Origin: Myxococcales bacterium
Lineage (GTDB): Bacteria > Myxococcota_A > Polyangia > Palsa-1104 > JAEUJZ01
NCBI GenBank assembly: GCA_016794365.1
Contig: JAEUKB010000069.1
Coordinates: 62,001-126,000 of the forward strand
Length of the DNA: 64,000 nucleotides
Direction of reading: 5' to 3'
Each line of letters opens with the position of its first letter. Position 1 is the first letter of the stretch. Positions 1 through 9,020 of the stretch are shown in pieces. The position numbers were made by a program, and so were the translations under genes. Below the pieces are notes generated by a model. That model was not told the origin of the DNA. It saw only the letters and a list, made by a program, of their open reading frames with translations, and searched no databases.

Positions 1-169
1 TCGCTCAGCCGAGCAGAGCGTCTGTGGATGCTGGGGAGCGGACCCTGATTCCTGTACACATCACCTGATGGCTGGACTCTGCAAGGAACCATCGCGATAG
101 AACGCATCTTGCTGCGCACGATTCCCAGCCGCGCGCAAGCTTACGTACACGCAGCGGGCTCGGGCTCGG

Positions 170-1210
170 TTAGAACCGGAGCTTCTTGACCTCGGACGCG
201 ACATGCTCGTCGGACAGGTGACTGTAAATCTGCGTCACCGCGACAGAGCTGTGACCGAGCAGCCGCTGAAGCGTGAGCAAGCTGCCACCAGCCATCAAAA
301 AGTGCGAAGCGAAGGTGTGACGCAGCACATGCCACGGCGACCGAGGCACAGCCAGCCCCGCGCGACGATACAGACCGCGAATGTCGGGACGGATGGTTGT
401 CGCGGTGCCTGTACTCGATGGACAGACGTATTCTCGCGATGGACAGCGCTTGTGCCACGCAAGCAGCGCGTCACAGAGCGGATCCGCGATCGGGATCACC
501 CGCTCTCGGCGCGACTTGGTCGGACTGGAGCCATAGCCATTGCGAATCGTCAGCACGCCGCGAGCTAGATCCACCGCTCGCCAGCGCAGACCGTAGACCT
601 CGCTCACACGGAGCCCGGCATACAGCGCCAGCCGCACAGCGATGCCCACTACGTCGCGCTCTTCATCGGCAGCAACGATCAGCGCAGCCACTTCTGCACG
701 CGATAGGTATTCCACACGCTGATCCACCGTCGGAAGCTGAAGCTTGGACCAGGGATTTTCACCGACCAGCCCTTCGGCCATCGCCCAGCTCCACGCGGCT
801 TTCAGCTTGGCAACCGTCAGCCGCAGCGTTCCAGCAGCCAGCTCCGCACTCAGCTTGCGAACCACGCGCACCGCATCCTGACGATCCACGACGCGATCCA
901 GCAGCGGGAGCACCCGCGAAATCGTGTAGCGCTGCTTGATGGCCCACGCACTCCGATCGCGCGTACGCGGCTGGGCTTCCTCGATCCAGCGCGCAAGAAG
1001 GACGGTGCCATGGATGGGCTGCGGACGCTCTGACACGCCAAGCTGACGTCGCGCGGCCTGGGCTTCCAGCTCGACGAGGATGCGCCGAGCATCTGCCGCC
1101 GAGGCCGCCTTGGTCGCTTTCGCTTTCCTTTTGCCGTCGCTGTCAATGTAGCGAATGTACCAGCCAAGGAAGCGCCCTGCCCGGTTGAGCTTGCGGATCA
1201 CCTCACCCAT
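170..1210 (-). CDS. Tyrosine recombinase (phage-type integrase)
   Basis: Site-specific DNA recombinase of 346 residues, normal for the family. An N-terminal core-binding (SAM-like) region spans about 60-155 and the catalytic domain about 165-340. The full catalytic set is visible: Arg201 (in GLRVSEVYGLRW), Lys232 (PTKSRRERVIP), His294 and Arg297 (HVLRHTF), His320 (LLGHSSV) and the nucleophile Tyr329 (TQIYSHL), so the enzyme looks intact. The N-terminus is basic and arm-binding-like. The gene lies 123 bp downstream, on the same strand, of a protein kinase gene that stops in mid-domain, which suggests it marks one end of an integrated element extending left of the window. Element type unknown. 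Confidence 0.93.
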   Translation of the reverse strand: MGEVIRKLNRAGRFLGWYIRYIDSDGKRKAKATKAASAADARRILVELEAQAARRQLGVSERPQPIHGTVLLARWIEEAQPRTRDRSAWAIKQRYTISRVLPLLDRVVDRQDAVRVVRKLSAELAAGTLRLTVAKLKAAWSWAMAEGLVGENPWSKLQLPTVDQRVEYLSRAEVAALIVAADEERDVVGIAVRLALYAGLRVSEVYGLRWRAVDLARGVLTIRNGYGSSPTKSRRERVIPIADPLCDALLAWHKRCPSREYVCPSSTGTATTIRPDIRGLYRRAGLAVPRSPWHVLRHTFASHFLMAGGSLLTLQRLLGHSSVAVTQIYSHLSDEHVASEVKKLRF

Positions 1211-1323
1211 GCGTGCCCCTCGTGTGCCATCCGATCCGTCCTAACGTGCGTCGAGCCGGTCCACATCCGGCATGTATGCAAACCCACACCGCACTCGAAG
1301 TCCTGATAATTGCACGATTTTTT

Positions 1324-1337
1324 GTAATTTAAATTAC
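1324..1337. other. 14-bp AT palindrome at the kinase/integrase junction, possible att core
   Basis: A perfect 14-bp palindrome, GTAATTTAAATTAC, lies where the kinase coding sequence ends; the kinase's TAA stop (1334-1336, minus strand) is inside it. The surrounding 1300-1340 stretch is AT-rich in an otherwise GC-rich region. Position and symmetry fit a recombination junction, but only one end is in the window, so no direct repeat can be shown. Confidence 0.35.
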
Positions 1338-1894
1338 TTCATGACGAAGTAGTAGTTGCCCTTTTCATCGAGCCCGACATCGTGGATCGGGACGATGTTC
1401 GGATGTTCGAGCTGACCGACGGTGCGCACTTCGCTGATGAAGCGCAGCAGCGCCGACGGATCGTGAGACGGAGGTCGATTCAGCCGCTTGAGCGCCACCG
1501 TCCGTCCGATGTCGTTGTCGCGGACCAGACAGACCTCGCCCATTCCGCCGCGACCCAGCTCTTTGATCGTTTCGTAGCGAGCGTTCGACTTGCGAACCAG
1601 CTCGACCTGCTCACCACGAACCTCGACGAGCGGAAGCACCGTGGTTTCACGCCGAAGTTCTTTGGACGTGTCCACAGATGATGTCGTCGCCGCCCGAACA
1701 GACGGAGCCAGTCCATCCCGTCCCGTGTCCGCAAACGGCCCGCTGTCTGCCGCCACCGTCTTGTCGCCAAGCAGTTGCGTCGCTTCACCACCCAGCGAGA
1801 TTCCTCTACCCGACGGAGAAACCACCGTTTCTACCGCAGAAATCAGCGGCGGCAGTCCCGCACTCACGCCACCAGACCCAGGCTGTCTACTCAT
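1334..1894 (-). pseudogene. Ser/Thr protein kinase, truncated after the N-lobe
   Basis: The first 186 residues of a bacterial Ser/Thr (Hanks-type) kinase. A low-complexity N-terminal region of about 105 residues is followed by the glycine loop (GRGGMGEV), the ATP-binding lysine (VALKRLN), the helix-C glutamate region (RFISEVRTV) and the hinge (YYFVMK), where the frame stops. The HRD and DFG catalytic segments are absent, so it cannot be an active kinase. The end coincides with an AT-rich palindrome next to an integrase gene, so truncation by integration is the simplest explanation. The missing C-lobe is not in the window; it may lie beyond the left edge at the other end of the element. Confidence 0.75.
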
Positions 1895-2035
1895 CGCGAA
1901 GACCCAGTTCCTGCATTTTCTTACTGTACCTTAGGTCGTTTGCGCGGGTATCCGGCTCGTGCGAAATCCCAGCCTCCGCGCCGCGCAAAGCCGCTTGCCC
2001 AAAGCCGCTTGTCCCAGGCACGCTACCTGCAACAC

Positions 2036-2917
2036 ATGTCGAATCCAGTCTCTCGGCGGATTGCTCTATCGACCGGCCTTCGCTATCACGTTCTCGAGTG
2101 GGGCGCCGACAATCCAGCGCTCGATCATACCGTGGTCCTGATCCACGGATTTTTGGACCTGGCGTGGACCTGGGAAGCGGTCGCGCAGTCGGATCTGGCC
2201 CAGCACTTTCACCTGATCGCACCCGATCTACGAGGCCACGGCGACAGCGATCGCGTCGGTCCCGGCGGCTATTACCACTTCATGGACTACCTGGCGGACT
2301 TGGAAGACGTGATCGCACAGCTTGGTCGATCGCGCGTCTCGATCGTCGGACACTCGATGGGAGGCTCGGTGGCGGCCTACTACACGGGCGTCTATCCGTC
2401 GCGGGTGTCGAAGCTGGCGCTGCTGGAAGGACTGGGCCCGCCCGATTCAGACTGGTCCGCGTGGCCCGATCGGCTCAGTGCCTGGATCGCCGCGTGGAAG
2501 CGTCAGCGGGAACGAGGTGGCAGCAAGCGCTATCTGTCCATCGAAGAAGCGGCGGCGCGACTGCGAGCCACCGATCCCAAGCTGAGCGTGCCGATGTCGC
2601 AGCGACTGGCCGAAGTGTCCACGGTTCGCACCGACGATGGACGACTGATTTTTAAGCACGATCCGCTGCATCTGACGCCCGCGCCGTACTTGTTTATGGT
2701 CGATGGCGCGCGATCGCTGTGGCAGCGCATTACTTGTCCGACACTGCTCGTCGATGGAAAAGACACCGAGTTTCGCTATTCTCCCGAAGAAGCGCAGCGT
2801 CGGCAGTCGGTCTTTCCAAATGCCCGACACGTCGAGCTACCCGATGCCGGTCACATGATGCAGCGTCATCAGCCCGAGCAGCTTGCGGCCATACTCGACG
2901 AATTTTTGCGAACCTAG
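2036..2917 (+). CDS. Alpha/beta hydrolase
   Basis: A 293-residue alpha/beta-hydrolase fold protein, probably cytoplasmic. It shows the oxyanion-hole region (VLIHGFLDLAWTW), the nucleophile elbow GHSMGG, the acid residue near VDGKDTEF and the catalytic histidine in DAGHMM, so the triad is complete. The substrate cannot be named from sequence. The frame is open further upstream, but the ATG at 2036 gives the usual start just before the first strand, and the upstream extension looks like non-coding translation. It is divergent from the truncated kinase and has no operon partner. Confidence 0.9.
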   Translation: MSNPVSRRIALSTGLRYHVLEWGADNPALDHTVVLIHGFLDLAWTWEAVAQSDLAQHFHLIAPDLRGHGDSDRVGPGGYYHFMDYLADLEDVIAQLGRSRVSIVGHSMGGSVAAYYTGVYPSRVSKLALLEGLGPPDSDWSAWPDRLSAWIAAWKRQRERGGSKRYLSIEEAAARLRATDPKLSVPMSQRLAEVSTVRTDDGRLIFKHDPLHLTPAPYLFMVDGARSLWQRITCPTLLVDGKDTEFRYSPEEAQRRQSVFPNARHVELPDAGHMMQRHQPEQLAAILDEFLRT

Positions 2918-3064
2918 CGGTCGCGCGCTGGAACCAACCTGGGCTTTGTCCCGTCGCCAAGACGTTGATTGCTGATATGGCGCAGTTTTGTGCGAAAATG
3001 TTTGTCGCCTTTGCCGTAGCCGAAACGCCTAGGCGAAAACCCAACGCATATAGGACGTGAGCGC

Positions 3065-3676
3065 TTGACCTCCGCAAGCCTGTTTGAAAGAACCTGGGAT
3101 GCTGCCATTAAGCTAAGCCGAGGCGGAAAGCTTGAAGGTCAGCACTTCGTTGTCCGCGTCGCCGACGAGCCCACAGGCGACACGCTGCGATTTCACATCC
3201 TGAACCGGCAAGGACAGGTTGTCTTTACGCCTCCCACCGACGATGAAGTCGAAGCGGGAGGGCTGTTTACCGCCGCGCGTCGCTTTGTGGAACTGGAAGA
3301 TGCCGAAACCCGCAGCGTCGATCCGCCAGAGTTTTTGGCGCTTCAGCGACGGACCTTCAAAGACAGCCTCCGCGAGTGGGGCTTGATGGATGCCGAAGGC
3401 CGCGTGCTCAAAGCCTACGAGTACGATCCCGAGCCGCTCCTTGGTTACGTCGTGCGCGTCAACGAAGTCTACGCGTATGGAATCGTCAAGCAGACCGCGC
3501 TTGCGGAAGGAACGATCACACCGACGGGAGCCTGCGACAGTCCAGACGAAGCGCGTCGCCGAGCCAGTGAGCTGCTGATGCTCGCGCTGGTCCGAGGCGC
3601 CACCGTCATGGGCATGAACGGAGTCCCCGCTGTCATCGATCTGTCCGCCGATCCCGAAGACGACGACTCCACCTAA
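3065..3676 (+). CDS. Hypothetical protein, 203 aa
   Basis: An unrecognised soluble protein. It starts at a TTG preceded by a GGACGTGAG-like ribosome site. No signal peptide or membrane segment is seen. The sequence mixes beta-rich stretches (HFVVRVAD, LRFHILNRQGQVVF) with a charged helical part and ends in an acidic tail (DPEDDDST). It lies between the hydrolase and tRNA-Ala, both on the same strand. Codon use matches the neighbours, which supports a real gene. Function unknown. Confidence 0.7.
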   Translation: MTSASLFERTWDAAIKLSRGGKLEGQHFVVRVADEPTGDTLRFHILNRQGQVVFTPPTDDEVEAGGLFTAARRFVELEDAETRSVDPPEFLALQRRTFKDSLREWGLMDAEGRVLKAYEYDPEPLLGYVVRVNEVYAYGIVKQTALAEGTITPTGACDSPDEARRRASELLMLALVRGATVMGMNGVPAVIDLSADPEDDDST

Positions 3677-3740
3677 CCGCGCGCTGACAGACATCCAGCG
3701 AGCGCCTTCGTCGAAGAATTAAAATTCCCAAAATTCCTTG

Positions 3741-3769
3741 TTGACGTAGGCGCAAATCCCGACTACTAG
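3741..3769 (+). promoter_or_regulatory. Sigma70-type promoter of tRNA-Ala
   Basis: A TTGACG box (3741-3746) and a TACTAG box (3764-3769) are separated by 17 bp. This is close to the housekeeping consensus, with the expected start point near 3776, about 14 bp before the tRNA. The preceding 30 bp are AT-rich, like an UP element. Confidence 0.75.
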
Positions 3770-3789
3770 ATTGCTTCGCAACTCGCGCT

Positions 3790-3862
3790 GGGGCTGTAGC
3801 TCAACTGGTAGAGCGCTTGAATGGCATTCAAGAGGTAACGAGTTCGACCCTCGTCAGCTCCA
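3790..3862 (+). tRNA. tRNA-Ala (GGC)
   Basis: A 73-nt cloverleaf. The acceptor arms GGGGCTG and CAGCTCC pair with one G-U. The D arm is GCTC/GAGC, the anticodon stem CTTGA/TCAAG holds loop ATGGCAT (anticodon GGC), and the T arm is ACGAG/CTCGT with TTCGACC. The discriminator is A and CCA is not encoded. It has its own promoter and terminator. Confidence 0.97.
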
Positions 3863-3866
3863 CATC

Positions 3867-3898
3867 AAACCCCATCGGTAACCACCGATGGGGTTTTT
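3867..3898 (+). terminator. Rho-independent terminator after tRNA-Ala
   Basis: A 13-bp stem (3867-3879 with 3884-3896) closes a four-base loop AACC and runs into TTTTT. It begins four bases after the tRNA. Confidence 0.92.
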
Positions 3899-4000
3899 GA
3901 TTTTCTGGGGGTCCGATCGGGGCTTCGGAACGAATCCGGAACGATTGGTCGCGCTGGAAGACGCCGCTCGGACGGACGCGCAGTCGTCTTCGTGCGAACG

Positions 4001-4258
4001 CTACTTGGTGCTGAAGGTGGCTTTGGTGCAGTCGCTCGCGCACTTGCCCGCGCTGATGTCGGCGCAGGCCGTCGCATTGACGCACACGGCACAGGAATCG
4101 TCGGGACTGCCGCAGCTTGCGTCACAGGACAGTCCAGACGACTTCAGTCCGCAGCCAGAGATCTTGTCGCACGCGTTTTTGCAGCTCTTGTCACCACCGC
4201 ACGCAGCGAGTCCCAGCCCCAACAAGGTCACCAGCAGGAACGGTTTCCAACGCTTCAT
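4001..4258 (-). CDS. Small cysteine-rich lipoprotein
   Basis: An 85-residue exported protein. It has a basic start, a hydrophobic segment and a lipobox ending LGLAAC, so the mature protein is lipidated at that Cys. It then carries ten more cysteines in about 60 residues (patterns such as CKNAC, CDASC, CAVC), probably disulfide-bonded outside the cytoplasm. The ATG at 4258 is chosen because GAGGAGG lies at the right distance upstream and the signal peptide starts there. Small Cys-rich lipoproteins of this kind are common in myxobacteria. No function can be assigned and it appears monocistronic. Confidence 0.8.
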   Translation of the reverse strand: MKRWKPFLLVTLLGLGLAACGGDKSCKNACDKISGCGLKSSGLSCDASCGSPDDSCAVCVNATACADISAGKCASDCTKATFSTK

Positions 4259-4379
4259 CGAAGAGTCCTCCTCGCAATAGGGTAGCGACAGATCGACGAG
4301 CGCGGACCCCAAATCATCCATTCGATTGTGGGTCGTTTAGCGACGGCAGGCAGAGAAGAGGTGGGACGCGGTAAGGTGC

Positions 4380-4507
4380 TTAGAACGCCTAACAAAACCG
4401 TCATGAGGAACCCTGGAAGCAAAGAGGAGGACCGGAGCGTACGCAAGTACGTGAGGACCGACGATGCAGCAGCCAGGGTCCGCAATAGGTTTCGTTAGGC
4501 GTTCTTA
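4380..4507 (+). repeat. Stop-codon-linked hairpin element, copy 1
   Basis: An imperfect palindrome of 128 bp at the 3' end of lpd. The outer arms TTAGAACGCCTAACAAAACC and GGTTTCGTTAGGCGTTCTTA pair over 20 bp with mismatches at only two positions. Inside, ACCCTGG (from 4410) pairs with CCAGGGT, and the apical hairpin is CGTAC-GCAA-GTACG with a GNRA-type loop. The last three bases (4505-4507) are the stop codon of lpd on the minus strand. The body is nearly identical to the copy at 11556-11684 in the opposite orientation. There is no U-tract, so it is not a classic terminator, and no ORF lies inside. Confidence 0.85.
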
Positions 4508-5950
4508 GTGACGGCTTGCGCTGCGCTGACCACCACCGACGATGTGTGGAGACTCACCGAGCGCAGCTTTCGCGGCTTCCATCACCGCTTCGCCAAAGGT
4601 CGGGTGCGGATGGATCGTCAGCGCCAAGTCAGGCAGGAACGCGCCCATTTCCAGCGCAAACGCACCTTCGCTGATCAGATCCGTTGCGGCGGCTCCGACG
4701 ATGTGCAGACCGAGCACCTGCTGCGTGGCTTGGTCCGCGACGATCTTGACAAAGCCGTCCGTCTCCAGCGAAGCCAGCGCGCGTCCATGCGCCGAAAATG
4801 CATACTTTCCGACGGTGACTTTGTAGCCTTTGTCGATCGCCTGCTGCTCGCTCAGACCGACCGAGCCAATCTCTGGATCAGTAAAGATCACGGCGGGCAC
4901 CGACACCGCGTCTTGCTCTGAGCGATGACCGGCGATGACTTCAGCGGCCACTTCTCCTTCGCGGCTGGCCTTGTGCGCGAGCATCGGCTGACCGCACAAG
5001 TCACCAATCGCAAAGATGTTCGGAACGCTGGTGCGCTGCTGCTTATCGACGACGACAAAGCCGCGCTGATCGATGGCGACACCGACTTGCTCCAGGCCCA
5101 GGCTCTCGCTGTTGGGACGACGTCCGACGGTAACCAGGATGTGGTCGGTGCTGATCGCCAGCTCTTTGTCTTTTTGTCCGTCGGCATTGCGCGGAACGAT
5201 CCACAGCTTCAGGCCGCCTTCGCTCTCTTCGTAGCGGAGCGCCTTGTGCTGCAAGTACACCTCGACGCCCAGCTTCTTGAGCTTGCGCGCGACGACGTTG
5301 ACCAGATCGGGATCGTTGCCCGGAAGCAGCTGATCCGTGAACTCGACGACGGTGACCTGCGCACCCAGCTTGCGCCACATCGTGCCCAGTTCCAGACCGA
5401 TGTAGCCGCCACCGATGACCGTCAGACGACGCGGAACTTCCTTGAACGCCAGGCCGCCCGTCGAGTCATGAATGCGCTGGTTGTCCACCTGGAAGCCCGG
5501 CACCGTGATGGGACGCGAGCCAGTCGCCAAGATGATGTAATCGGCGGTGATGGTGTAGCTGCCTTCGGGACCGCTGACCTCGATGGTGTTTTTGTCGCGC
5601 AGGGTTGCGGTGCCTGCGACGAGCTGCCCACCCGCGCTCTTGATGAGCTGCCGTACGCCGGAGGTCAGCTTATCGACGACGCTGCCTTTCCACTCTTGCA
5701 GCTTGCCGACATCGAGCGACGCACCAGACACCGAGATGCCCATCGACGACAGGTGCGACAGCTTTTCCCACTGCTTGGCCGCGTTGATGAGCGCCTTCGA
5801 TGGAATGCAGCCAACGTTTAGGCACACGCCACCAGCCGCAGCCTTTTCGACGCAAACGACCTTCTTGCCGAGCTGACCGGCTCGAATCGCCGCGACGTAA
5901 CCGCCCGGACCGGAGCCGATGACACAAACCTCGGTGCGAATGTTCTGCAT
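4505..5950 (-). CDS. lpdA: Dihydrolipoyl dehydrogenase (E3)
   Basis: A flavoprotein disulfide oxidoreductase of 481 residues that reoxidises dihydrolipoamide in 2-oxoacid dehydrogenase or glycine-cleavage complexes, using FAD and NAD+. The FAD-binding GSGPGGYVAAIRAGQLG is near residue 10, the redox disulfide CLNVGC near 45, the NAD-binding GGGYIGLELG in the middle, and the active-site HPHPTFGEAVMEAA near the C-terminus. The ATG at 5950 is preceded by AGAGGGG and starts 9 residues before the FAD motif; the open frame upstream lacks family similarity. No E1 or E2 gene is adjacent, so it probably serves complexes encoded elsewhere. The stop codon lies inside the hairpin element at 4380-4507. Confidence 0.95.
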   Translation of the reverse strand: MQNIRTEVCVIGSGPGGYVAAIRAGQLGKKVVCVEKAAAGGVCLNVGCIPSKALINAAKQWEKLSHLSSMGISVSGASLDVGKLQEWKGSVVDKLTSGVRQLIKSAGGQLVAGTATLRDKNTIEVSGPEGSYTITADYIILATGSRPITVPGFQVDNQRIHDSTGGLAFKEVPRRLTVIGGGYIGLELGTMWRKLGAQVTVVEFTDQLLPGNDPDLVNVVARKLKKLGVEVYLQHKALRYEESEGGLKLWIVPRNADGQKDKELAISTDHILVTVGRRPNSESLGLEQVGVAIDQRGFVVVDKQQRTSVPNIFAIGDLCGQPMLAHKASREGEVAAEVIAGHRSEQDAVSVPAVIFTDPEIGSVGLSEQQAIDKGYKVTVGKYAFSAHGRALASLETDGFVKIVADQATQQVLGLHIVGAAATDLISEGAFALEMGAFLPDLALTIHPHPTFGEAVMEAAKAALGESPHIVGGGQRSASRH

Positions 5951-6003
5951 GGACAATCCCCTCTGTGACCTTTCGCGATCCAAGCTGGACCACGGGATAA
6001 GTG

Positions 6004-8892
6004 TTAGTAACGGTACCGGATCACCAGCTCGGCGAAAAACACATCTGGCCGCAGCGTGACCTGACCGAAGGTGGCACCGTCGCGCGCCTCGATGCTCTGC
6101 GCGGGCGACAGGTTCAGCGCGTTGAACATCATCAGGATCACATCCAGGTTGACGCCGGTCAGCTTCTTGAGCCCGTACGCCACCTGAAGATCCAAGTTCA
6201 CCGTATCTGGCAGGTTGAACGCCGCCCACGTCATGGGATCGTTTACGCGCGTTCCGGTCGAGCTGCCTCGTGGCGAGCGATACAGCGTAAACGACTGATC
6301 TTCGGGACTGCGGAACACCTTCCACAGCGGCAGCCCCGAGTAGTACTGAAACCGTCCGCCAATCGTCAGGCCAAAGTCGAAGCTGTAGTCAACCAGCGCC
6401 TTCAGATAGTGACGGTACGCGCCCGCAATCGGTCCGTAATAGAGCGGGTTGAGGCGCGGGTTGCTACCAAAGCCGTTCGACTCGAAGAAGTCATTCACCG
6501 TGCCGTTTAGGAACGCCAGCGTGTACGACGCCATGATGTCCCAGTTGCCGGGATTGCCGCGCACCCACAGATCCATGCCGTGATAGTCGCGACGCGCATC
6601 GGGTGACGTGCTGGCCACAAACAGCCGCTGCCGTTCCCCGTTTGCATAGCCGACGATCCGCGTGCCCGCCGGGTCCCAGATCTGGTTCACTTCTTCGTTC
6701 ACCCACAGGTTGCCGTAGTGCCGGTAGGTGTAGTCGAGCCCCACCACCGCATCATCGAGAATCTGACGGTGAATGCCTGCCGACACCTCGTCCACGCTCG
6801 GCGGCGACAGGTTCATGTCGGTCGCAAAGCGCTGCGTGCCCTGCCCTCCCGATCGGCGCACTTCCTCGAACTGCTGCTTCGTCGTGTTCCAGCGGTTCAA
6901 GATCGAGGTCTGCGTCGGGTTTGTGTAGTCCGCGATGCCCGCGTTGCCCATGTCGTTGTGACGCCCGTAGTGCGCCTTGATGAGCGTCGTGTGATCGTGC
7001 AGCAGATCGTAGACAAACGACAGACGCGGACCGAAGCCCACAAGCGTCTGAATCCGCGCGCCGCTCGTGTCAAACAGGTAGCCGGTATCGACGCGCAAGC
7101 CGGGAACAATCGTCAGCCACTTGCCGATCGTGTAGCGGTCTTGGATAAACAGCCCGGCGTTGATGGCCTGAGACTTGGTTGCATAGCCCGCGCCCGGCTG
7201 AGCGTCTACGCTCTGGCTCTCCGGGAACGCTTCGACCTGGTTGCAGCTTGAAAACGTGCGCGGATCTTGTGGATCACACGGCAGGCCCGCAACGCTGTCG
7301 AGATAGCGCAGTCCGCCCGGGACTCCGACGCGGTGCTGGTAGTTCATGTACGAAAACTGGAAGCCCGCTTTGATGTTGTGGCTGCCGCCGAGCCCGCGCG
7401 CGCTGTACATCAGCGTCGGCGCAAACTGTAGGTTCCACTTTCCTTGCTCATCCCACGGACGGTTCCCGTTGAGATACACGAAGTTGTTGGTCGTCGCATC
7501 CGCCGTCGATAAAACGTGGCTTGGCGTCGTGCGATCCGCCTGTCCGTTTACCTTGTGCAGCGAGTCTTCTAAGTAGCTCTTGTACGACAGGCCAGTCTGA
7601 AGCTGAAACAGCAGCTTGTCCGTCAGCAGCGAGTCCACGAGCAGCCCGACCCAGTGTCCGCCGCGCTGCACCCGTCGCTCTGCTTCAGGAGCCAGCGTGT
7701 TCGGATCAATCCCGCGCAGCGCCGACGAAGTCGAGGCATTCACAATGTCGTTAAAGTCCGTGCTGTACGACAGGGTGAGCCGCGTCTTCTTCGTCGCCTG
7801 CCACGTCAGCTTGACCCGGCCCAGATACAAGATCTGGTCTTGGTAACGGTCGTACGCCGACTTGATTCCGTAAAACGGCTGCTCGTTGATCGATGTCGTG
7901 ATGCGGTTGAAGCTCGCCTGGAAGCTGGTCCAAAACCACAGCCGGTCTTTGATGATCGGTCCGCCGAAGTTTACCGACCCCATGTAGTACGAGCGATCGG
8001 GAATCGGCCTGTCGTCATAGAGCAGCGTCGTGTTCTGCACCGGACCGCGCGTCGGATACCTCGTCAGCGCCGCCATAAACGGAGGCTGAAGGATCGCCGT
8101 CGCATCGAACGTAAAGCTGTTGCCGCCCGATCGCGTGACCATGTTCTGCACCAGGCCAAGCGAGTTGTATTCCGCGTCCATCGCGCCGACCGACACCACG
8201 AACTGATCGACCGAGTCCGAGTTGATGAGCGCCGAGCTAGAGCCAAACGCCCCCAGCGTGATGTCGGTGACTTCCAAGCCGTCGATGAAGTAGCGGTTGA
8301 AGCGCCCCAGACCGCCGCGCACCGATACCTTGTCCGTTCCCGAGGTCACACCCGCCGTAAACTGCGCAATCGCCTTTTCCTGTCGGAACGTCGGCGCTTT
8401 GGTGAGCTGCTGGTTGCTCACCGGCGTCACCGCTGCTGCGCTCTCTGTGTTTAAGATCGGGTTGACCTTTTCGATGATCTTCGTCGTCTGCTGCGTCGTC
8501 TCTGCCCCGACCTCCAGCTCGACATCGACCGAGCTGCGCTGGCCTGCGTTGACCCGAATCCCGACCTGCTTGATCGGCGCAAAGCCTTCCATCGAGATCT
8601 GTAGCTCGTACGTTCCGGGCGGTAAGTTGACGAAGCTGTAGCTGCCATCGTCGTTTGTCACGACCTGCTGCGCACCACCGATCAGCTGCTTGCTGCTCAC
8701 CGAGATCGGCACGCTCGCCAGGCCGTCTTTGGTGCCCTTGATGGTGACAAAGCCGCCGATGCTGCCGCCTAGCTCTCCGACTGCGCTTGCTCGCTGCCAG
8801 ACCGACAGAAGCAGACACAGGACCATCACAAAGTAAGCCCGTTTTTGCACAGGCCGGACAAGGGACCAAGGTTTGGGCATACGTGTTCTCAT
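6004..8892 (-). CDS. TonB-dependent receptor with N-terminal carboxypeptidase-regulatory-like domain
   Basis: A 962-residue outer-membrane protein. After a signal peptide (hydrophobic stretch about 20-40) comes an Ig-like carboxypeptidase-regulatory domain (about 42-125; NDDGSYSFVNLPPGTYEL), then a plug domain (about 140-250; SVRGGLGRFNRYFIDGLEV) and a long beta-barrel rich in aromatic and Gly/Asn strands, ending in VIRYRY. This is the Oar/SusC-like arrangement common in myxobacteria. It imports or binds a substrate using TonB energy; the ligand is unknown. It stands alone, divergent from the amidohydrolase gene, and could feed that enzyme's products inward, which is speculation from adjacency. 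Confidence 0.88.
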   Translation of the reverse strand: MRTRMPKPWSLVRPVQKRAYFVMVLCLLLSVWQRASAVGELGGSIGGFVTIKGTKDGLASVPISVSSKQLIGGAQQVVTNDDGSYSFVNLPPGTYELQISMEGFAPIKQVGIRVNAGQRSSVDVELEVGAETTQQTTKIIEKVNPILNTESAAAVTPVSNQQLTKAPTFRQEKAIAQFTAGVTSGTDKVSVRGGLGRFNRYFIDGLEVTDITLGAFGSSSALINSDSVDQFVVSVGAMDAEYNSLGLVQNMVTRSGGNSFTFDATAILQPPFMAALTRYPTRGPVQNTTLLYDDRPIPDRSYYMGSVNFGGPIIKDRLWFWTSFQASFNRITTSINEQPFYGIKSAYDRYQDQILYLGRVKLTWQATKKTRLTLSYSTDFNDIVNASTSSALRGIDPNTLAPEAERRVQRGGHWVGLLVDSLLTDKLLFQLQTGLSYKSYLEDSLHKVNGQADRTTPSHVLSTADATTNNFVYLNGNRPWDEQGKWNLQFAPTLMYSARGLGGSHNIKAGFQFSYMNYQHRVGVPGGLRYLDSVAGLPCDPQDPRTFSSCNQVEAFPESQSVDAQPGAGYATKSQAINAGLFIQDRYTIGKWLTIVPGLRVDTGYLFDTSGARIQTLVGFGPRLSFVYDLLHDHTTLIKAHYGRHNDMGNAGIADYTNPTQTSILNRWNTTKQQFEEVRRSGGQGTQRFATDMNLSPPSVDEVSAGIHRQILDDAVVGLDYTYRHYGNLWVNEEVNQIWDPAGTRIVGYANGERQRLFVASTSPDARRDYHGMDLWVRGNPGNWDIMASYTLAFLNGTVNDFFESNGFGSNPRLNPLYYGPIAGAYRHYLKALVDYSFDFGLTIGGRFQYYSGLPLWKVFRSPEDQSFTLYRSPRGSSTGTRVNDPMTWAAFNLPDTVNLDLQVAYGLKKLTGVNLDVILMMFNALNLSPAQSIEARDGATFGQVTLRPDVFFAELVIRYRY

Positions 8893-9020
8893 GGCTAGCC
8901 GAGTGGTGGCGGCAGTGTAGTTTGCGCACCTTCGGCGACAAAACGAAAAAGTAACTTTGGCTCTCTCCCGCGCCGACCTACGATGGGGCCCGAGTCCACG
9001 TCACCAAGGAGAAGTCCTTC

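Noticed and set aside
4380..4507. HEARO/omega-type RNA linked to an IscB or IsrB nuclease
   Set aside because: No HNH or RuvC-type ORF lies beside any copy, and the copies sit at gene ends; I cannot match the sequence to that family from memory.
4505..6325. Longer 606-codon form of the dihydrolipoyl dehydrogenase gene
   Set aside because: The extra 125 residues have no similarity to the family and overlap the 3' end of the receptor gene; AGAGGGG precedes the ATG at 5950.
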